The notes beneath the pieces were generated by a model. It did no database searches. It saw only the letters and a program-made list of their open reading frames with translations, and had not been told where the DNA came from. From assembly GCA_022828125.1 (NCBI GenBank), contig JAJEJD010000032.1:141982-205981 (forward strand): DNA of 64,000 bases, written 5' to 3'. Both the position numbers and the translations under genes were made by a program. Every line of letters begins with the position of its first letter. The first letter of the stretch is position 1. The stretch comes from a bacterium (GTDB lineage: Bacteria; UBA8248). Shown here piece by piece: positions 1-8,493 of this stretch.

Positions 1-7
1 TGCTCTC

Positions 8-814
8 ATGAACGGGGCGGGTCCTCCTTCCGAATCATCTCTCACCGGCTGGTTCCGGGCGTCGATGCTCGAATACGACATCGCGGAGGTCCCCCCGAAC
101 CTGCGCCCGGCCCCGGGCGTGTTCCTGGCGCTCAAGCCTCAATCCGAACTGGATGAAGCCGTCGCGGGTTCAAGAACGCCCTACCGCCTGGCCGCCACCA
201 TAGCGAACGCGGTCGGGTGGGAGGAGGACGAGGCGGAACGCCTCGCCGTGGAGCGGGCCTTCGCCGCCCTGCCCAGAAGCGGCGTGGTGGACCAGATCGG
301 CGCCGCACCCGAGCGCGAACAGCGTTCGGTGCGCCTCATCGTGGACGGGTTGAAATTGCGGAACGTTCCGGCGTTCCTGAAACGGCTGAAATGGAACGGC
401 CCCGCCCAGAAAGTGATGGACACGCTGGAGGAGATGCGCGATATGACGCCCGTCTTCCGGCTGGCGCTGGACGTCTCCGCGCGCGGCGTGGGGCCGCGCC
501 TGGGCCTCGAGATGTACAGGCCGAAAAAAACCTCGGACCTCGACTACTGGCTGAACTCGGGGCGCAACGCCTGGCGTCCCGTCATGAACTACCTCGAAGA
601 GATGAAATGGTGTCTGCCGCAGAAGGGGGACGGCCTGCGCGCCTTCCCGGGGATCGAGAGACTCCTGGAAGATAAAGGCATGTCCATCCTGTATAAGGGA
701 ATCAACCACTTCAAGCTTTCGATCGAGGGCGACGCCGTCGAGGCCAAGGCCTACGCCGCCCTCGCCTACTTCCGGCTCTACGCCGACCCGGAGGGTGAAT
801 CCGAACTGGGGTGA
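8..814 (+). CDS. Hypothetical protein, 268 aa
   Basis: Open frame of 268 codons from an ATG seven bases into the window; the real start could lie upstream, outside the window. I do not recognise the family. The protein is soluble-looking, with no signal peptide or membrane segment. The middle (about residues 100-175) is basic and helical-looking. The C-terminal 35 residues contain a compact conserved-looking stretch, INHFKLSIEGDAVEAKAYAA, followed by an acidic end. Codon use is typical of the GC-rich neighbours and the reading frame is clean, which supports a real gene. It converges on the HEPN/MNT pair downstream. No function is assigned. Confidence 0.6.
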   Translation: MNGAGPPSESSLTGWFRASMLEYDIAEVPPNLRPAPGVFLALKPQSELDEAVAGSRTPYRLAATIANAVGWEEDEAERLAVERAFAALPRSGVVDQIGAAPEREQRSVRLIVDGLKLRNVPAFLKRLKWNGPAQKVMDTLEEMRDMTPVFRLALDVSARGVGPRLGLEMYRPKKTSDLDYWLNSGRNAWRPVMNYLEEMKWCLPQKGDGLRAFPGIERLLEDKGMSILYKGINHFKLSIEGDAVEAKAYAALAYFRLYADPEGESELG

Positions 815-866
815 ATTTTGGTGGGCAGCGACGGGCCGCGCGTCATCTCCTGAAACGCTGTGTCCC

Positions 867-1187
867 CTACGAAATCGCGCTATCCCCCGCCGTGAGGACG
901 ACGTGCTCGGCCCGGACGCGCTCTCGGAAGCGCGCGGGGGTGGAACCCCAGACGAAAACGTCCACGCGAAAAGGCAGGTTGCTCTCCTCGAAGGCTTCTT
1001 TCAGATCGGAAACCCGGCGGCTTTGAGCGGGATCTGCGAACACGACCATATCCAGATCGGATTTGGGACGCGCCTCTCCCTTGGCGCGGGAGCCGTACAG
1101 CCAGGCGGCGGTGTTCGGCAGATGCTTATCGAGCAAATCCAGAATGAGTGCGCGCTGCGCCTCGGTGATGTCGACCCGTCCGCTCAT
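867..1187 (-). CDS. mntA: MNT-domain nucleotidyltransferase, antitoxin of HEPN/MNT pair
   Basis: Small (106 aa) minimal nucleotidyltransferase. The family signature is intact: GS at residues 32-33, then D44 and D46 (SDLDMVVF), with a third acidic residue at D76 (FRVDVFVW). MntA-type antitoxins are known to neutralise their HEPN partner by nucleotidylating a tyrosine near its active site. The ATG chosen at 1187 overlaps the stop of the upstream HEPN gene by four bases (ATGA), so the two are translationally coupled, toxin first. A TTG two codons earlier is a less likely start. Role by family knowledge: antitoxin acting in the cytoplasm. Confidence 0.8.
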   Translation of the reverse strand: MSGRVDITEAQRALILDLLDKHLPNTAAWLYGSRAKGEARPKSDLDMVVFADPAQSRRVSDLKEAFEESNLPFRVDVFVWGSTPARFRERVRAEHVVLTAGDSAIS

Positions 1188-1603
1188 TTCCAACTCCGCC
1201 CGCTCATGGTTCGGTAGAGGGCCGCTGCGTCCTCCATGAAGTCGCCCACTACCTCCAGGGCGGCTCGCGCCTTCTCGCCGCTATAGGCGTGGGCGGTATC
1301 GACGCGCCCCTCCGCATAGCCCAGCCATCGCTCCACAGGGGCGGGTATCAAGTCGTTCTCGAAGGCGAGTCTGAAGATGGGCTTGGGGCTGTTCGGAGAA
1401 TCCGCGACGCCCAGTTCTTCGACCAAATATCGCTTGAGCACCTTCCAGAGGCAGTCGTAGCAAGTCTCGAAACGCTGGATGACCGACTCGGCGACGGCTT
1501 CCTGGAGCAGTTGGGGTAGCGCCGCATCAAGGTTCTGGTAATTCTCGTATTGCTCCTCAAGACGTCCGAGGGACATTTGAAAATTATCGTACTCAACCAT
1601 CAT
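1184..1603 (-). CDS. hepT: HEPN-domain protein (HI0074 / HepT type), toxin of HEPN/MNT pair
   Basis: 139 aa, all helical, of the HI0074-type 'nucleotidyltransferase substrate-binding' family. The HEPN ribonuclease motif appears as R100-x4-H105 (EGRVDTAHAYSG), so the catalytic Arg and His are both kept. The motif YDCLWKVLKRYL near residue 50 is typical of this subfamily. In well-studied pairs HepT is an RNase that blocks growth and the adjacent MNT protein modifies it. The ATG at 1603 has a GAGG just upstream; a second ATG follows directly and a GTG lies three codons before. First gene of a two-gene operon. Confidence 0.8.
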   Translation of the reverse strand: MMVEYDNFQMSLGRLEEQYENYQNLDAALPQLLQEAVAESVIQRFETCYDCLWKVLKRYLVEELGVADSPNSPKPIFRLAFENDLIPAPVERWLGYAEGRVDTAHAYSGEKARAALEVVGDFMEDAAALYRTMSGRSWK

Positions 1604-1783
1604 GCGCCTCACACCGCCAAAAAAATCTTCATCCGCATCAAGTCTCCGCCATCATCCCAAACGGCATGGATTTGTCAACGAACCTCGCCGCGCATTTGCG
1701 GTGCGTGTCGAACGGTCGGGGCCGGGCAGGTTTCAGGGCGCGTTTCCCGGAGGTGTATGAGGAGCCGCCGAAATTCAGCCGGA

Positions 1784-1812
1784 TTGACACCTCGGGGGGG
1801 CCTTTCTAATAT
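1784..1812 (+). promoter_or_regulatory. Sigma-70-type promoter for cytochrome gene
   Basis: TTGACA at 1784-1789, a spacer of 17 bases, then TAATAT at 1807-1812. It matches the -35 consensus fully and the -10 closely at optimal spacing, about 48 bases before the ATG of the cytochrome c'-like gene. Confidence 0.75.
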
Positions 1813-1860
1813 GGGGCCGTTTCCGGGAAGAGGCGTCCGGACAATCGACGAGGAGTGGAT

Positions 1861-2331
1861 ATGCGAATCGGGAAACGGGTGTGCGCGCCGGCTTGCGCGG
1901 TGCTGATGGCGGTGATTCTTCTCCCCTCTTTTTCCGCGGGCCAGGACGAGCAGACGCTGCGCGGCGTGCAGAGGGTGCGCGTGCAAACGATGAAGAGCAT
2001 CAGCCGCGCGATGCGCCGGGTCAAGGTCTATACGAAAAAGGCGAACTACAAGCGCGTCGCCAGCGCGGCGGAGGAAATCGCGCTGCTCTCGGCGGCGATT
2101 CCGTATCTGAGCCCCAAGGGCAGCGCCTTCGGCAAGACGCGGATCAAGGAGGAAGTCTGGAGCCGGTTCGACGATTACACGAAAATCGCCAGGGATTCGG
2201 CCCAGATCGCGAGAGACCTCGCCAAGGCGGCTCGGGCGAAGGATAAAAGCGCCGTTCTCAAGACGTTCAGCGCCTTGTCGGACAGCTGTACGCAGTGCCA
2301 CAAGCCCTACCGGAAGAAGAAAAGAAAGTAG
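1861..2331 (+). CDS. Secreted cytochrome c' / c556-like monoheme protein
   Basis: 156 aa with an N-terminal signal peptide (hydrophobic run VLMAVILLPSFSA, cleavage likely before about residue 27) and a four-helix-type body rich in Lys, Arg and Ala. A single heme-attachment motif CTQCH lies about 12 residues from the C-terminus, the position expected for cytochrome c'/c556. The tail is strongly basic (PYRKKKRK). The ATG at 1861 is chosen over a GTG six bases earlier because AGGAG at 1851-1855 is correctly spaced from it. Periplasmic electron transfer or gas binding is likely by family; the redox partner is unknown. It stands alone behind its own promoter. Confidence 0.8.
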   Translation: MRIGKRVCAPACAVLMAVILLPSFSAGQDEQTLRGVQRVRVQTMKSISRAMRRVKVYTKKANYKRVASAAEEIALLSAAIPYLSPKGSAFGKTRIKEEVWSRFDDYTKIARDSAQIARDLAKAARAKDKSAVLKTFSALSDSCTQCHKPYRKKKRK

Positions 2332-2368
2332 GTTCTCCTCTGTTCCATCAACAGATTCGAGGACGCGC

Positions 2369-3244
2369 TTGACGACCCGGCCCACCATTCCCGGGCCCGA
2401 CCCGGATACGAAACCGCCGAGTTTCAAGGTTCCCGAAGGGGCGGCGGATTGCCATTTCCACGTCTTCGGGCCCGAGGCGGAATATCCCTATGCGGAGCCC
2501 AGGCGCTACACGCCCCCTCAGGTGCTGGAGAGCGACTACCGGGAGATGGCCGGCGTTCTCGGCCTTGAGCGGGGCGTCGTGGTGCAGGCGAGCCCCTATG
2601 GCGCGGACAACGCGAGAGTGCTCGAGGCGGTCCGCGTCCTGGGGCCGGGCTATGCGGGCGTGGGCGTGGTGGATGCGGACGCCTCAGAAGAAAGGCTCGA
2701 TGAGTTGAACCGGCGCGGCGTCCGGGGGGCGCGCATCAACTCGGCTTCGGGGGGCAGGAGCGGCATCGAGCGGATGAGTGAGCTTGCCGCCAAAATAAAA
2801 GGTTTCGGCTGGCACATGCAGTTTCACATACACGCCGAACAGTTGGCCGAACTGGAGCCTGAGATAAGGAAATTGCCGGTCGACGTGGTGTTCGACCACA
2901 TGGGTCTTGTTCCCGCGGATATGCCTCTGGCGCACCCTGATTTCAGGCTGCTGCTGCGTTTGCTCGAAAGGGGAAACGCATGGGTGAAACTGAGCGGCGC
3001 CGAGCGGATTTCCAGGAGCGGCCCTCCCTACCGCGACGCCGTCCCCGTCGCGCGCGCTTTGATCGACGCCGCGCCCGAGCGGGTGGTGTGGGGCACGGAC
3101 TGGCCCCACACGAACGTGAAGCCCGCAATTCCCAACGACGGCGACTTGATGGACCTTCTCGCGGAATTCGCGCCCGATGAGAGGGTGCGCCGGAAGATAC
3201 TGGTGGAGAACCCTTGCGCGCTCTACGGGTTCGGTGAGCCGTAA
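2369..3244 (+). CDS. Amidohydrolase-2 family (TIM-barrel) hydrolase
   Basis: 291 aa, full length for the amidohydrolase_2 family. N-terminal metal motif DCHFHVFGP (HxH), central QFHIHAEQ, VVFDHMGL, and C-terminal WGTDWPH carrying the catalytic Asp. The pattern is closest to the 2-pyrone-4,6-dicarboxylate lactonase (LigI)-like branch, which opens lactones or decarboxylates aromatic ring-fission acids; the exact substrate cannot be read. The start is TTG at 2369 behind CGAGGA at 2358-2363. It follows the cytochrome gene by 37 bases and may be co-transcribed, though a functional link is not obvious. Confidence 0.8.
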   Translation: MTTRPTIPGPDPDTKPPSFKVPEGAADCHFHVFGPEAEYPYAEPRRYTPPQVLESDYREMAGVLGLERGVVVQASPYGADNARVLEAVRVLGPGYAGVGVVDADASEERLDELNRRGVRGARINSASGGRSGIERMSELAAKIKGFGWHMQFHIHAEQLAELEPEIRKLPVDVVFDHMGLVPADMPLAHPDFRLLLRLLERGNAWVKLSGAERISRSGPPYRDAVPVARALIDAAPERVVWGTDWPHTNVKPAIPNDGDLMDLLAEFAPDERVRRKILVENPCALYGFGEP

Positions 3245-3283
3245 TACTGAGGGTTACCGGCACTGCTAAAAATGGAAAGAACC

Positions 3284-3310
3284 ACTCCCCCTTGAGGGCC
3301 GTTGAAAAAG
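3284..3310. repeat. Partial arm of repeat family B
   Basis: Contains CACTCCCCCTTGAGGG, the terminal motif of the family B elements at 31.2, 43.5 and 63.8 kb, followed directly by GTTGAAAAAG, a short word that recurs beside many repeats here. Only one arm is present. Confidence 0.5.
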
Positions 3311-3334
3311 CCCCTCTCCTCAGGGAATAAAGGC

Positions 3335-3445
3335 AACCCCCCCTACCCCCCCTTGTCAGGGGGGTAAAAAAAGAAAAACCCCCTCAGCCCGGCGGGGGCG
3401 CATCGCCTTTTCATACCCCCCTGACAAGGGGGGGTAGGGGGGGTT
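3335..3445. repeat. Family A inverted-repeat element, copy 1
   Basis: About 110 bases bounded by long terminal inverted repeats. The left arm begins AACCCCCCCTACCCCCCC and continues TTGTCAGGGGGGTA; the right arm is the reverse complement, ending GGGGTAGGGGGGGTT. The core is GC-rich, with no reading frame. The same arms occur near 17.5, 40.2, 42.2 and 51.3 kb. It lies between the amidohydrolase and gatB stop codons, so it could also act as a transcription barrier. Confidence 0.85.
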
Positions 3446-3529
3446 GGTTTTCCCGTCGAAAGGGGCGTTCCCTCTACGCCCTGAAATCAGGACTCTATCA
3501 ATAGCCCCGAGGCGGATAGCCTTCGCGGG

Positions 3530-4978
3530 TCAGCTCCCCAGTTTTTCCCGGAGTATCTCCTGCAGGGCCTTGGGATTGGCCTTGCCTCCGGTGGCCTTCA
3601 TCGCCTGGCCGACGAAGAAACCCATGAGCTTCGTTCTTCCGCCCCGGTAGGCTTCGACCTCTTCGGGGTTCGACGCGATCACGTCTTCCGCGACGCTCTC
3701 GATGGCGCTCGTATCCGTGATCTGCCGAAGGCCCTTCTCTTCCACGATCACCTCGGGGTCTCCTCCGCTCTCCGCCATTTCGTCGAACACGGATTTCGCG
3801 ATCTTCCCGCTGATGGTGCCGTCGTCGATGAGCGAGAGCATCCGGGCCAGCCGCTCAGGCGTTACGGGGCATTCCTCGATGGCAATCTTCCGTTCGTTCA
3901 ACAGGCGCAACACGTCGCCCATCACCCAGTTGCTCGCCGCCTTGGCCCGTTCTTTTCCGGCGGCTTCTACGACCTGGTCGAAATAGGCGGCCAGTTCCTT
4001 CTCCGCCGTCAGCACTTCCGCGTCGTAGCGGGGGAGGCCGAACTCCTCCTGAAAGCGCCTGCTTTTGGCGTCGGGCAGCTCCGGCAGTTGCGCGCGGACT
4101 TCATCGAGCCATTCCGCGTTTACGGTGAGCGGCACCAGATCGGGGTCCGGGAAATAACGGTAATCATGCGCGTATTCCTTCGACCGCATCCCCCGCGTCA
4201 CGCCGCCGGATTCATCCCAAAGCCGGGTCTCCTGCTCGATGACGCCGCCGGCATCCAGGATTTCGCGCTGGCGCTTTTCTTCGTATTCGAGCGCGCGCCG
4301 GAGGTGCCTGAAAGAGTTCATGTTCTTGATTTCCACCTTCTCGCCGAATTTCTCCGAGCCTTGCGGCCTGAGGGAGATGTTGGCGTCGCAACGCAGGCTG
4401 CCTTCCTGCATGTTGCCGTCGGATACGCCCAGGTAGCGCACCAGGGTCCTGAGTTTCCGCATGTAGGATTCGGCGTCTTCGGGGTTTCTCAGCTCGGGCT
4501 CCGAGACGATTTCGAGCAGCGGCACGCCGGCGCGGTTGAGATCGGAATAAGAATGATTCGGGTCTCCCAGTTCGTCTCCATGGATCAGCTTGCCGGCGTC
4601 TTCTTCCATGTGGATTCTCGTGAGGTTGATGCTCACGTCCCGCCCGTCCCTAGTGACGAAATGAACGCTTCCCCCCACGCAGATGGGCTCTTCGTATTGA
4701 GAGATTTGATATCCCTTGGGGAGGTCCGGGTAGAAATAATGCTTTCGGGCGAACCGGCAGACCGGCGCAATCTCCGCCCCGACGGCCAGCCCGAGCCTCA
4801 GGGTGTATTCGATGACCTGCCGGTTCAAAACCGGCAGCACGCCGGGCAGCCCGAGGTCCACCGTGCAGGTGTGTTCGTTGGGGCCTCCACCGAAAGCGGC
4901 GCTCGAGGCGCAGAATATCTTGCTTTCCGTATTCAGCTGGGCATGTACTTCAAGGCCGATAACCGTTTCGTACGCCAT
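3530..4978 (-). CDS. gatB: Asp/Glu-tRNA amidotransferase subunit B
   Basis: 482 aa, normal length. N-terminus AYETVIGLEVHAQL and the motifs LPKGYQISQYEEP, RIHMEEDAGKL, DLNRAGVPLLEIV and YRYFPDPDL are diagnostic of the GatB cradle domain; the C-terminal half is the helical and YqeY-type tRNA-binding region. GatB delivers ammonia from GatA to misacylated Glu-tRNA(Gln) or Asp-tRNA(Asn) and activates the aminoacyl group. The second of two adjacent ATGs (4978) is preferred because GAGGGGG lies at correct spacing. Second gene of a gatA-gatB operon with a gap of 24 bases. Confidence 0.97.
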   Translation of the reverse strand: MAYETVIGLEVHAQLNTESKIFCASSAAFGGGPNEHTCTVDLGLPGVLPVLNRQVIEYTLRLGLAVGAEIAPVCRFARKHYFYPDLPKGYQISQYEEPICVGGSVHFVTRDGRDVSINLTRIHMEEDAGKLIHGDELGDPNHSYSDLNRAGVPLLEIVSEPELRNPEDAESYMRKLRTLVRYLGVSDGNMQEGSLRCDANISLRPQGSEKFGEKVEIKNMNSFRHLRRALEYEEKRQREILDAGGVIEQETRLWDESGGVTRGMRSKEYAHDYRYFPDPDLVPLTVNAEWLDEVRAQLPELPDAKSRRFQEEFGLPRYDAEVLTAEKELAAYFDQVVEAAGKERAKAASNWVMGDVLRLLNERKIAIEECPVTPERLARMLSLIDDGTISGKIAKSVFDEMAESGGDPEVIVEEKGLRQITDTSAIESVAEDVIASNPEEVEAYRGGRTKLMGFFVGQAMKATGGKANPKALQEILREKLGS

Positions 4979-5002
4979 CATCCCCCTCAGTCAAAATGCG
5001 GA

Positions 5003-6475
5003 TCACAGCGGCGGGAGCGCTTCGTGGTGCGCCGTCGCGCTTTCGAATGCCGCCGCCGCTTGAAGAATCGTTTTTTCGGCAAATGGTTTCCCCACCAGCT
5101 GAAGCCCTATCGGCAGACCTCTTGAAGTGAATCCGCAGGGCTGGCTGATGCCGGGAAGGCCGGCCAGGTTACAAGGTATGGTCAGAATATCGGAGAGATA
5201 CATGCTGATGGGGTCGTCGAGGCGCTCGCCAATCTCGAAAGCGGGGGTCGGCGCCGTGGCCGAGAGCACCACGTCGACGCTGTCGAACGCGGTCTTGAAA
5301 TCCTGAGAAATCAGCGTGCGGACCCTTTGCGCTTTCGTATAAAAGGCGTCGTAATATCCGGAAGACAGCGCATAGGTGCCCAGCATGATGCGGCGTTTCA
5401 CCTCGTCGCCGAAGCCGTTTTCCCGGCTGGCCGCGTACATGCCGAACAGGGAACCGAACGTGGAATCCCCCTCCTTGCGCACGCCGTAGCGGACCCCGTC
5501 GTATCGCGCCAGGTTGCTGCTCGCCTCCGCGGGGGCGAGGATGTAATAGACGGGCAGGGCGTATTCGGTATGCGGGAGAGAAATTTCGAGAATTTCCGCT
5601 CCCTGCTCTTTGAAGACGGCTATCGCCTTTTGAACCGCCGCATCGACCTCGGGGTCCATCCCCTCGATGAAGTACTCTTCGGGAATCCCGATCCTGAGAC
5701 CCCGGACCCCGGCTTCGAGGTTTTGCGTGTAATCGGGGACCGGCTCATCGGCCGAAGTGGAATCACGAGGGTCGTGACCGCTGACGGCGCCCAGCAAGAC
5801 GGCAGCGTCCCGGACATTTTTCGCAAACGGGCCGATCTGGTCGAGAGAACTGGCGAAGGCGATGAGTCCATAGCGCGAGATGCGTCCGTAAGTGGGCTTC
5901 ATGCCCACGACGCCGCAGCAGGCGGCCGGCTGGCGTATGGAGCCCCCGGTATCCGAACCCAGGGAGACGACGCAGGAGCGCGCCGCGACGGCGGCGGCGG
6001 ACCCGCCGCTGCTGCCTCCCGGGATGGTTTTCAGATTCCACGGGTTATGGGTCGGCCCGAACGCGCTTTGCTCGCACGACGAGCCCATGGCGAATTCGTC
6101 CATGTTCAGTTTGCCGAGGATGACCGCGCCCGCGTCCTTGAGCCGGGCCACGGCGGTGGCGTCGTACGGGGCTTCGAAATTCTCCAGGAACCGCGAAGCG
6201 CAAGTAGTCCTGGTGCCCTTCATGCACAGAAGGTCCTTGACGGCCACGGGGACTCCAAGGAGGGGAGAGTCGTCGTCTCCGGCGCCGATTTTTTGATCGG
6301 CATCGCGGGCGGCGCCGATGGCCTCGTCCTCGAGAACGCTCAAATAGGCATGCACCCTCGCTTCGGTCTCGCCGATGCGTTCGAGATAGGCCCTGGTCAG
6401 CTCCTCGGCGCTGAATTCCCTCGCTCTCAGGCTCTCCATGATTTCCGCGATGCCGAGTTGAAGCAGTTCGTTCAT
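5003..6475 (-). CDS. gatA: Asp/Glu-tRNA amidotransferase subunit A
   Basis: 490 aa amidase-signature protein. The catalytic Ser-cisSer-Lys triad is visible as K80 (VPVAVKD), S155 (PGGSSGGSA) and S179 ([12 protein letters not shown]), at positions matching characterised GatA proteins. It hydrolyses glutamine and feeds ammonia to GatB. The ATG at 6475 sits five bases after GAGGAG; a GTG two codons earlier is less likely. It leads the gatAB operon. The usual third subunit gene, gatC, is not upstream: the 179 bases before gatA hold no frame resembling the roughly 95-residue GatC, so gatC must lie elsewhere. Confidence 0.97.
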   Translation of the reverse strand: MNELLQLGIAEIMESLRAREFSAEELTRAYLERIGETEARVHAYLSVLEDEAIGAARDADQKIGAGDDDSPLLGVPVAVKDLLCMKGTRTTCASRFLENFEAPYDATAVARLKDAGAVILGKLNMDEFAMGSSCEQSAFGPTHNPWNLKTIPGGSSGGSAAAVAARSCVVSLGSDTGGSIRQPAACCGVVGMKPTYGRISRYGLIAFASSLDQIGPFAKNVRDAAVLLGAVSGHDPRDSTSADEPVPDYTQNLEAGVRGLRIGIPEEYFIEGMDPEVDAAVQKAIAVFKEQGAEILEISLPHTEYALPVYYILAPAEASSNLARYDGVRYGVRKEGDSTFGSLFGMYAASRENGFGDEVKRRIMLGTYALSSGYYDAFYTKAQRVRTLISQDFKTAFDSVDVVLSATAPTPAFEIGERLDDPISMYLSDILTIPCNLAGLPGISQPCGFTSRGLPIGLQLVGKPFAEKTILQAAAAFESATAHHEALPPL

Positions 6476-6654
6476 TCGCACTCCTCGTCCGTGTGTCCGT
6501 TAATTCGTCCTGAATCGAGAGAAAACACCACGGGCGGCCCGCTCGTCAAACCCGCCCCGCCGGAATTTTCCGCGGGCGCGGTATATGAGCCGGTTCCGCC
6601 CGGTAGCAGCCGGCCATTTACCCGGCTCCTGCGGGCGCGGGCGTTCGGTTTCCC

Positions 6655-7407
6655 TCATGGGCTGCTCAGCAAAAAAGTGGCGTAGCCGAGAAGCTGCTTT
6701 CCGCCGCCGTCGTGGTAGACCTCGAGGTCTTGCTGCCAGTTGTCCAGCACCTGCCGGGCTTCGCGTGAATCCGCATATTCAAGCCGGTTCTCGATAATGG
6801 AGCGCGCCTGGGGGGCGAGAAAGGATTCCCAGGCGGCTTCCGATTCGTGCTCCACGAATTCGACGCCGTATCCCTGTTCCGTAAGGTGGCCCCGGAATTC
6901 CTCCACGTCAATCGGTTCGCAGGGAAGGTAGGCGTCGAGCCATCTCACCAGCCGTTCGGAATCGACGTCTTCCTCTTCGGGTTTCCAGACCAGGCCGGAG
7001 AAGGCGACCCATCCCCCGGGCTTCACTATCCGGGTCAGGCTCCCCAGCTTGCCTGCGCTGCCCGAGGGGTAAGGGGGCCCGCACAAAAGCGCGAGATCGA
7101 AGTAGCCGTCGTCGAAGGGAAAGTCATCGCCCGAATGCGTCAGCAAATCGATGAGATGGGACAGATCTTCGAACAGAATCCGCCGCCTTCCATCTTCCAC
7201 GAACTCGGGGCGATCATCGAGGCCGATCCCCGAACATCCGAACATTCGCGCGAGCGAAATGACGCTTCCTCCCTTGCCGCACGATGCGTCGAACACCAGA
7301 AGATCCGCCGACAAGCCGACGTGCTCGCCAATCTTCTTGAGCGTGTCTACCGATATGGGAGCGAGGAAGTGATTGTGCTTGAAACGCTCGAACAGGTCGG
7401 GTTGCAT
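6655..7407 (-). CDS. Class I SAM-dependent methyltransferase
   Basis: 250 aa. Motif I appears as VFDASCGKGGSVISLA, followed by the acidic end of strand beta-2 (GIGLDDRPEF), a motif IV-like stretch (FDLALLCGPPYP) and LTRIVKPGGWVAFSG, the usual post-motif III region. This is the Rossmann-fold methyltransferase_11/25 pattern; the substrate cannot be deduced. The C-terminal third (about 170-250) is extra helical sequence that may bind substrate. It follows the 35-residue peptide gene by 21 bases and is probably the last gene of the htrA-dacZ transcript. The ribosome site is weak. Confidence 0.8.
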   Translation of the reverse strand: MQPDLFERFKHNHFLAPISVDTLKKIGEHVGLSADLLVFDASCGKGGSVISLARMFGCSGIGLDDRPEFVEDGRRRILFEDLSHLIDLLTHSGDDFPFDDGYFDLALLCGPPYPSGSAGKLGSLTRIVKPGGWVAFSGLVWKPEEEDVDSERLVRWLDAYLPCEPIDVEEFRGHLTEQGYGVEFVEHESEAAWESFLAPQARSIIENRLEYADSREARQVLDNWQQDLEVYHDGGGKQLLGYATFLLSSP

Positions 7408-7428
7408 GAAACGGGCTGTGAACCGGTC

Positions 7429-7536
7429 TTAAAAAATCGAGAGGCCGATTAAGTCGAGCATCAGGATAATCGTGCTCAAGCCCAGGATTCCACCGATGAC
7501 GAGGGCCAACAATCCGAAAAGTTTTCCGTACACCAT
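7429..7536 (-). CDS. 35-residue single-span membrane peptide
   Basis: Tiny frame starting ATG at 7536 and ending TAA at 7429. It encodes a short polar start (MVYGKLFG), then a continuous hydrophobic stretch (LLALVIGGILGLSTIILM) ending LDLIGLSIF. A GGGAG sits nine bases before the ATG. It lies between dacZ and the methyltransferase on the same strand with short gaps, so it is likely translated within that operon. One transmembrane helix is predicted by eye. No homologue is recognised; function unknown. Start, ribosome site and hydrophobicity together make a chance frame less likely. Confidence 0.55.
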   Translation of the reverse strand: MVYGKLFGLLALVIGGILGLSTIILMLDLIGLSIF

Positions 7537-7567
7537 GACTGCTTTCTCCCAACCATTAGAACAACGG

Positions 7568-8491
7568 CTATTTCTTTTTGCCTTTTCCCTTCGTGGACGT
7601 TTTGGCAGGCTGCGACTTGCTGATCTGCATGAATACCTTGCCGTCCTTCAATATGGTAACACTTCCTGTCGATTCGCTGACAGCGAACGATATGGCCGTG
7701 CTTACTTCCGTTATACCCGCTCCGGCCATATGACGCGAACCCAGTCCCGGGGGCAAATCATTCTCGGGCGCCGCGTTCAGGTGCCTGCCGGCGGCTTCGA
7801 TGATCCCGTCTCCCCGGATGACGAATGCGCCGTCGATGGCGCTGAACTCCTTGATGGTCTCGCGCAGGGCCGGGTCCATGATGTTTCTCTGCTCTTCCGG
7901 GTATCCATGAAATGGATTGATGACGAGTTGGCGTGAATACTGCAGCACGAGATCATGGTCTCCCAGAACGAAGAGCGCGCCGCGGGGCTTCCCCTCCCGC
8001 CCTTCGGCGCCGAGTTCGAGAGCGAGCGACAGGACCGTCTCGAACACCTTCGGGTCCACGCCATCAACGGCGCTTTGCGTTTCCGATGTCTGGAGCATTT
8101 CTTTTTCGCGGTCCAGATGGAACACCATGAGCGTGTCGATTTCTTCGTTCTCGGGCAAGCCCGAGAGGCAGACCACGGTGTCGTTCTGCGTGATGGAGCC
8201 TTCACTCAAGGCGATCACGACGCCCATCTTGATGATGTCGATCCGGTTCAGGGACAGGGCGGGCAATTGCAATACCCTGCAATCCCGTTTTTCCAGTTCC
8301 TCGTAGAGATCGGGGGAGCAAGTGGTGGTGAAATGCTCCACGCCGACGGGGAGGTCCATCAAGGCGTCCAGATCCTTCATCGCGTCCGCGTGAATGAAAA
8401 CGGCCTTGGCCTCCAGTTCGTTGCAGATTTGCGAAGCCGCGGCGATGATGCTTTCGCTGAGGCCGGCTTGTTTTTCGGCCGTTTCTCTCAC
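7568..8491 (-). CDS. dacZ: Diadenylate cyclase, DacZ-like
   Basis: 307 aa. The C-terminal half is a DAC (DisA_N) domain: FSAIDGAFVIRGDG carries the DGA motif, and GLGSRHMAGAGITE matches the RHR-type loop with Met at the third place, followed by STAISFAVSESTGSVTIL. The N-terminal 170 residues resemble the pyruvate-kinase C-terminal-like domain of archaeal-type DacZ cyclases rather than the DisA or CdaA architecture. The enzyme should make c-di-AMP from two ATP. The tail is Lys-rich (TSTKGKGKKK). The GTG start lies two bases after the htrA stop, with the ribosome site inside htrA, so translation is coupled. Confidence 0.85.
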   Translation of the reverse strand: MRETAEKQAGLSESIIAAASQICNELEAKAVFIHADAMKDLDALMDLPVGVEHFTTTCSPDLYEELEKRDCRVLQLPALSLNRIDIIKMGVVIALSEGSITQNDTVVCLSGLPENEEIDTLMVFHLDREKEMLQTSETQSAVDGVDPKVFETVLSLALELGAEGREGKPRGALFVLGDHDLVLQYSRQLVINPFHGYPEEQRNIMDPALRETIKEFSAIDGAFVIRGDGIIEAAGRHLNAAPENDLPPGLGSRHMAGAGITEVSTAISFAVSESTGSVTILKDGKVFMQISKSQPAKTSTKGKGKKK

Positions 8492-8493
8492 CT

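Noticed and set aside
3335..3445. CRISPR-like array from repeated CCCCCTACCCCC blocks
   Set aside because: The blocks are two inverted arms around one core, not regularly spaced direct repeats with unique spacers; no cas gene nearby.
4088..6685. Long plus-strand frames over gatB and gatA
   Set aside because: Antisense to highly conserved housekeeping genes; no independent signature.
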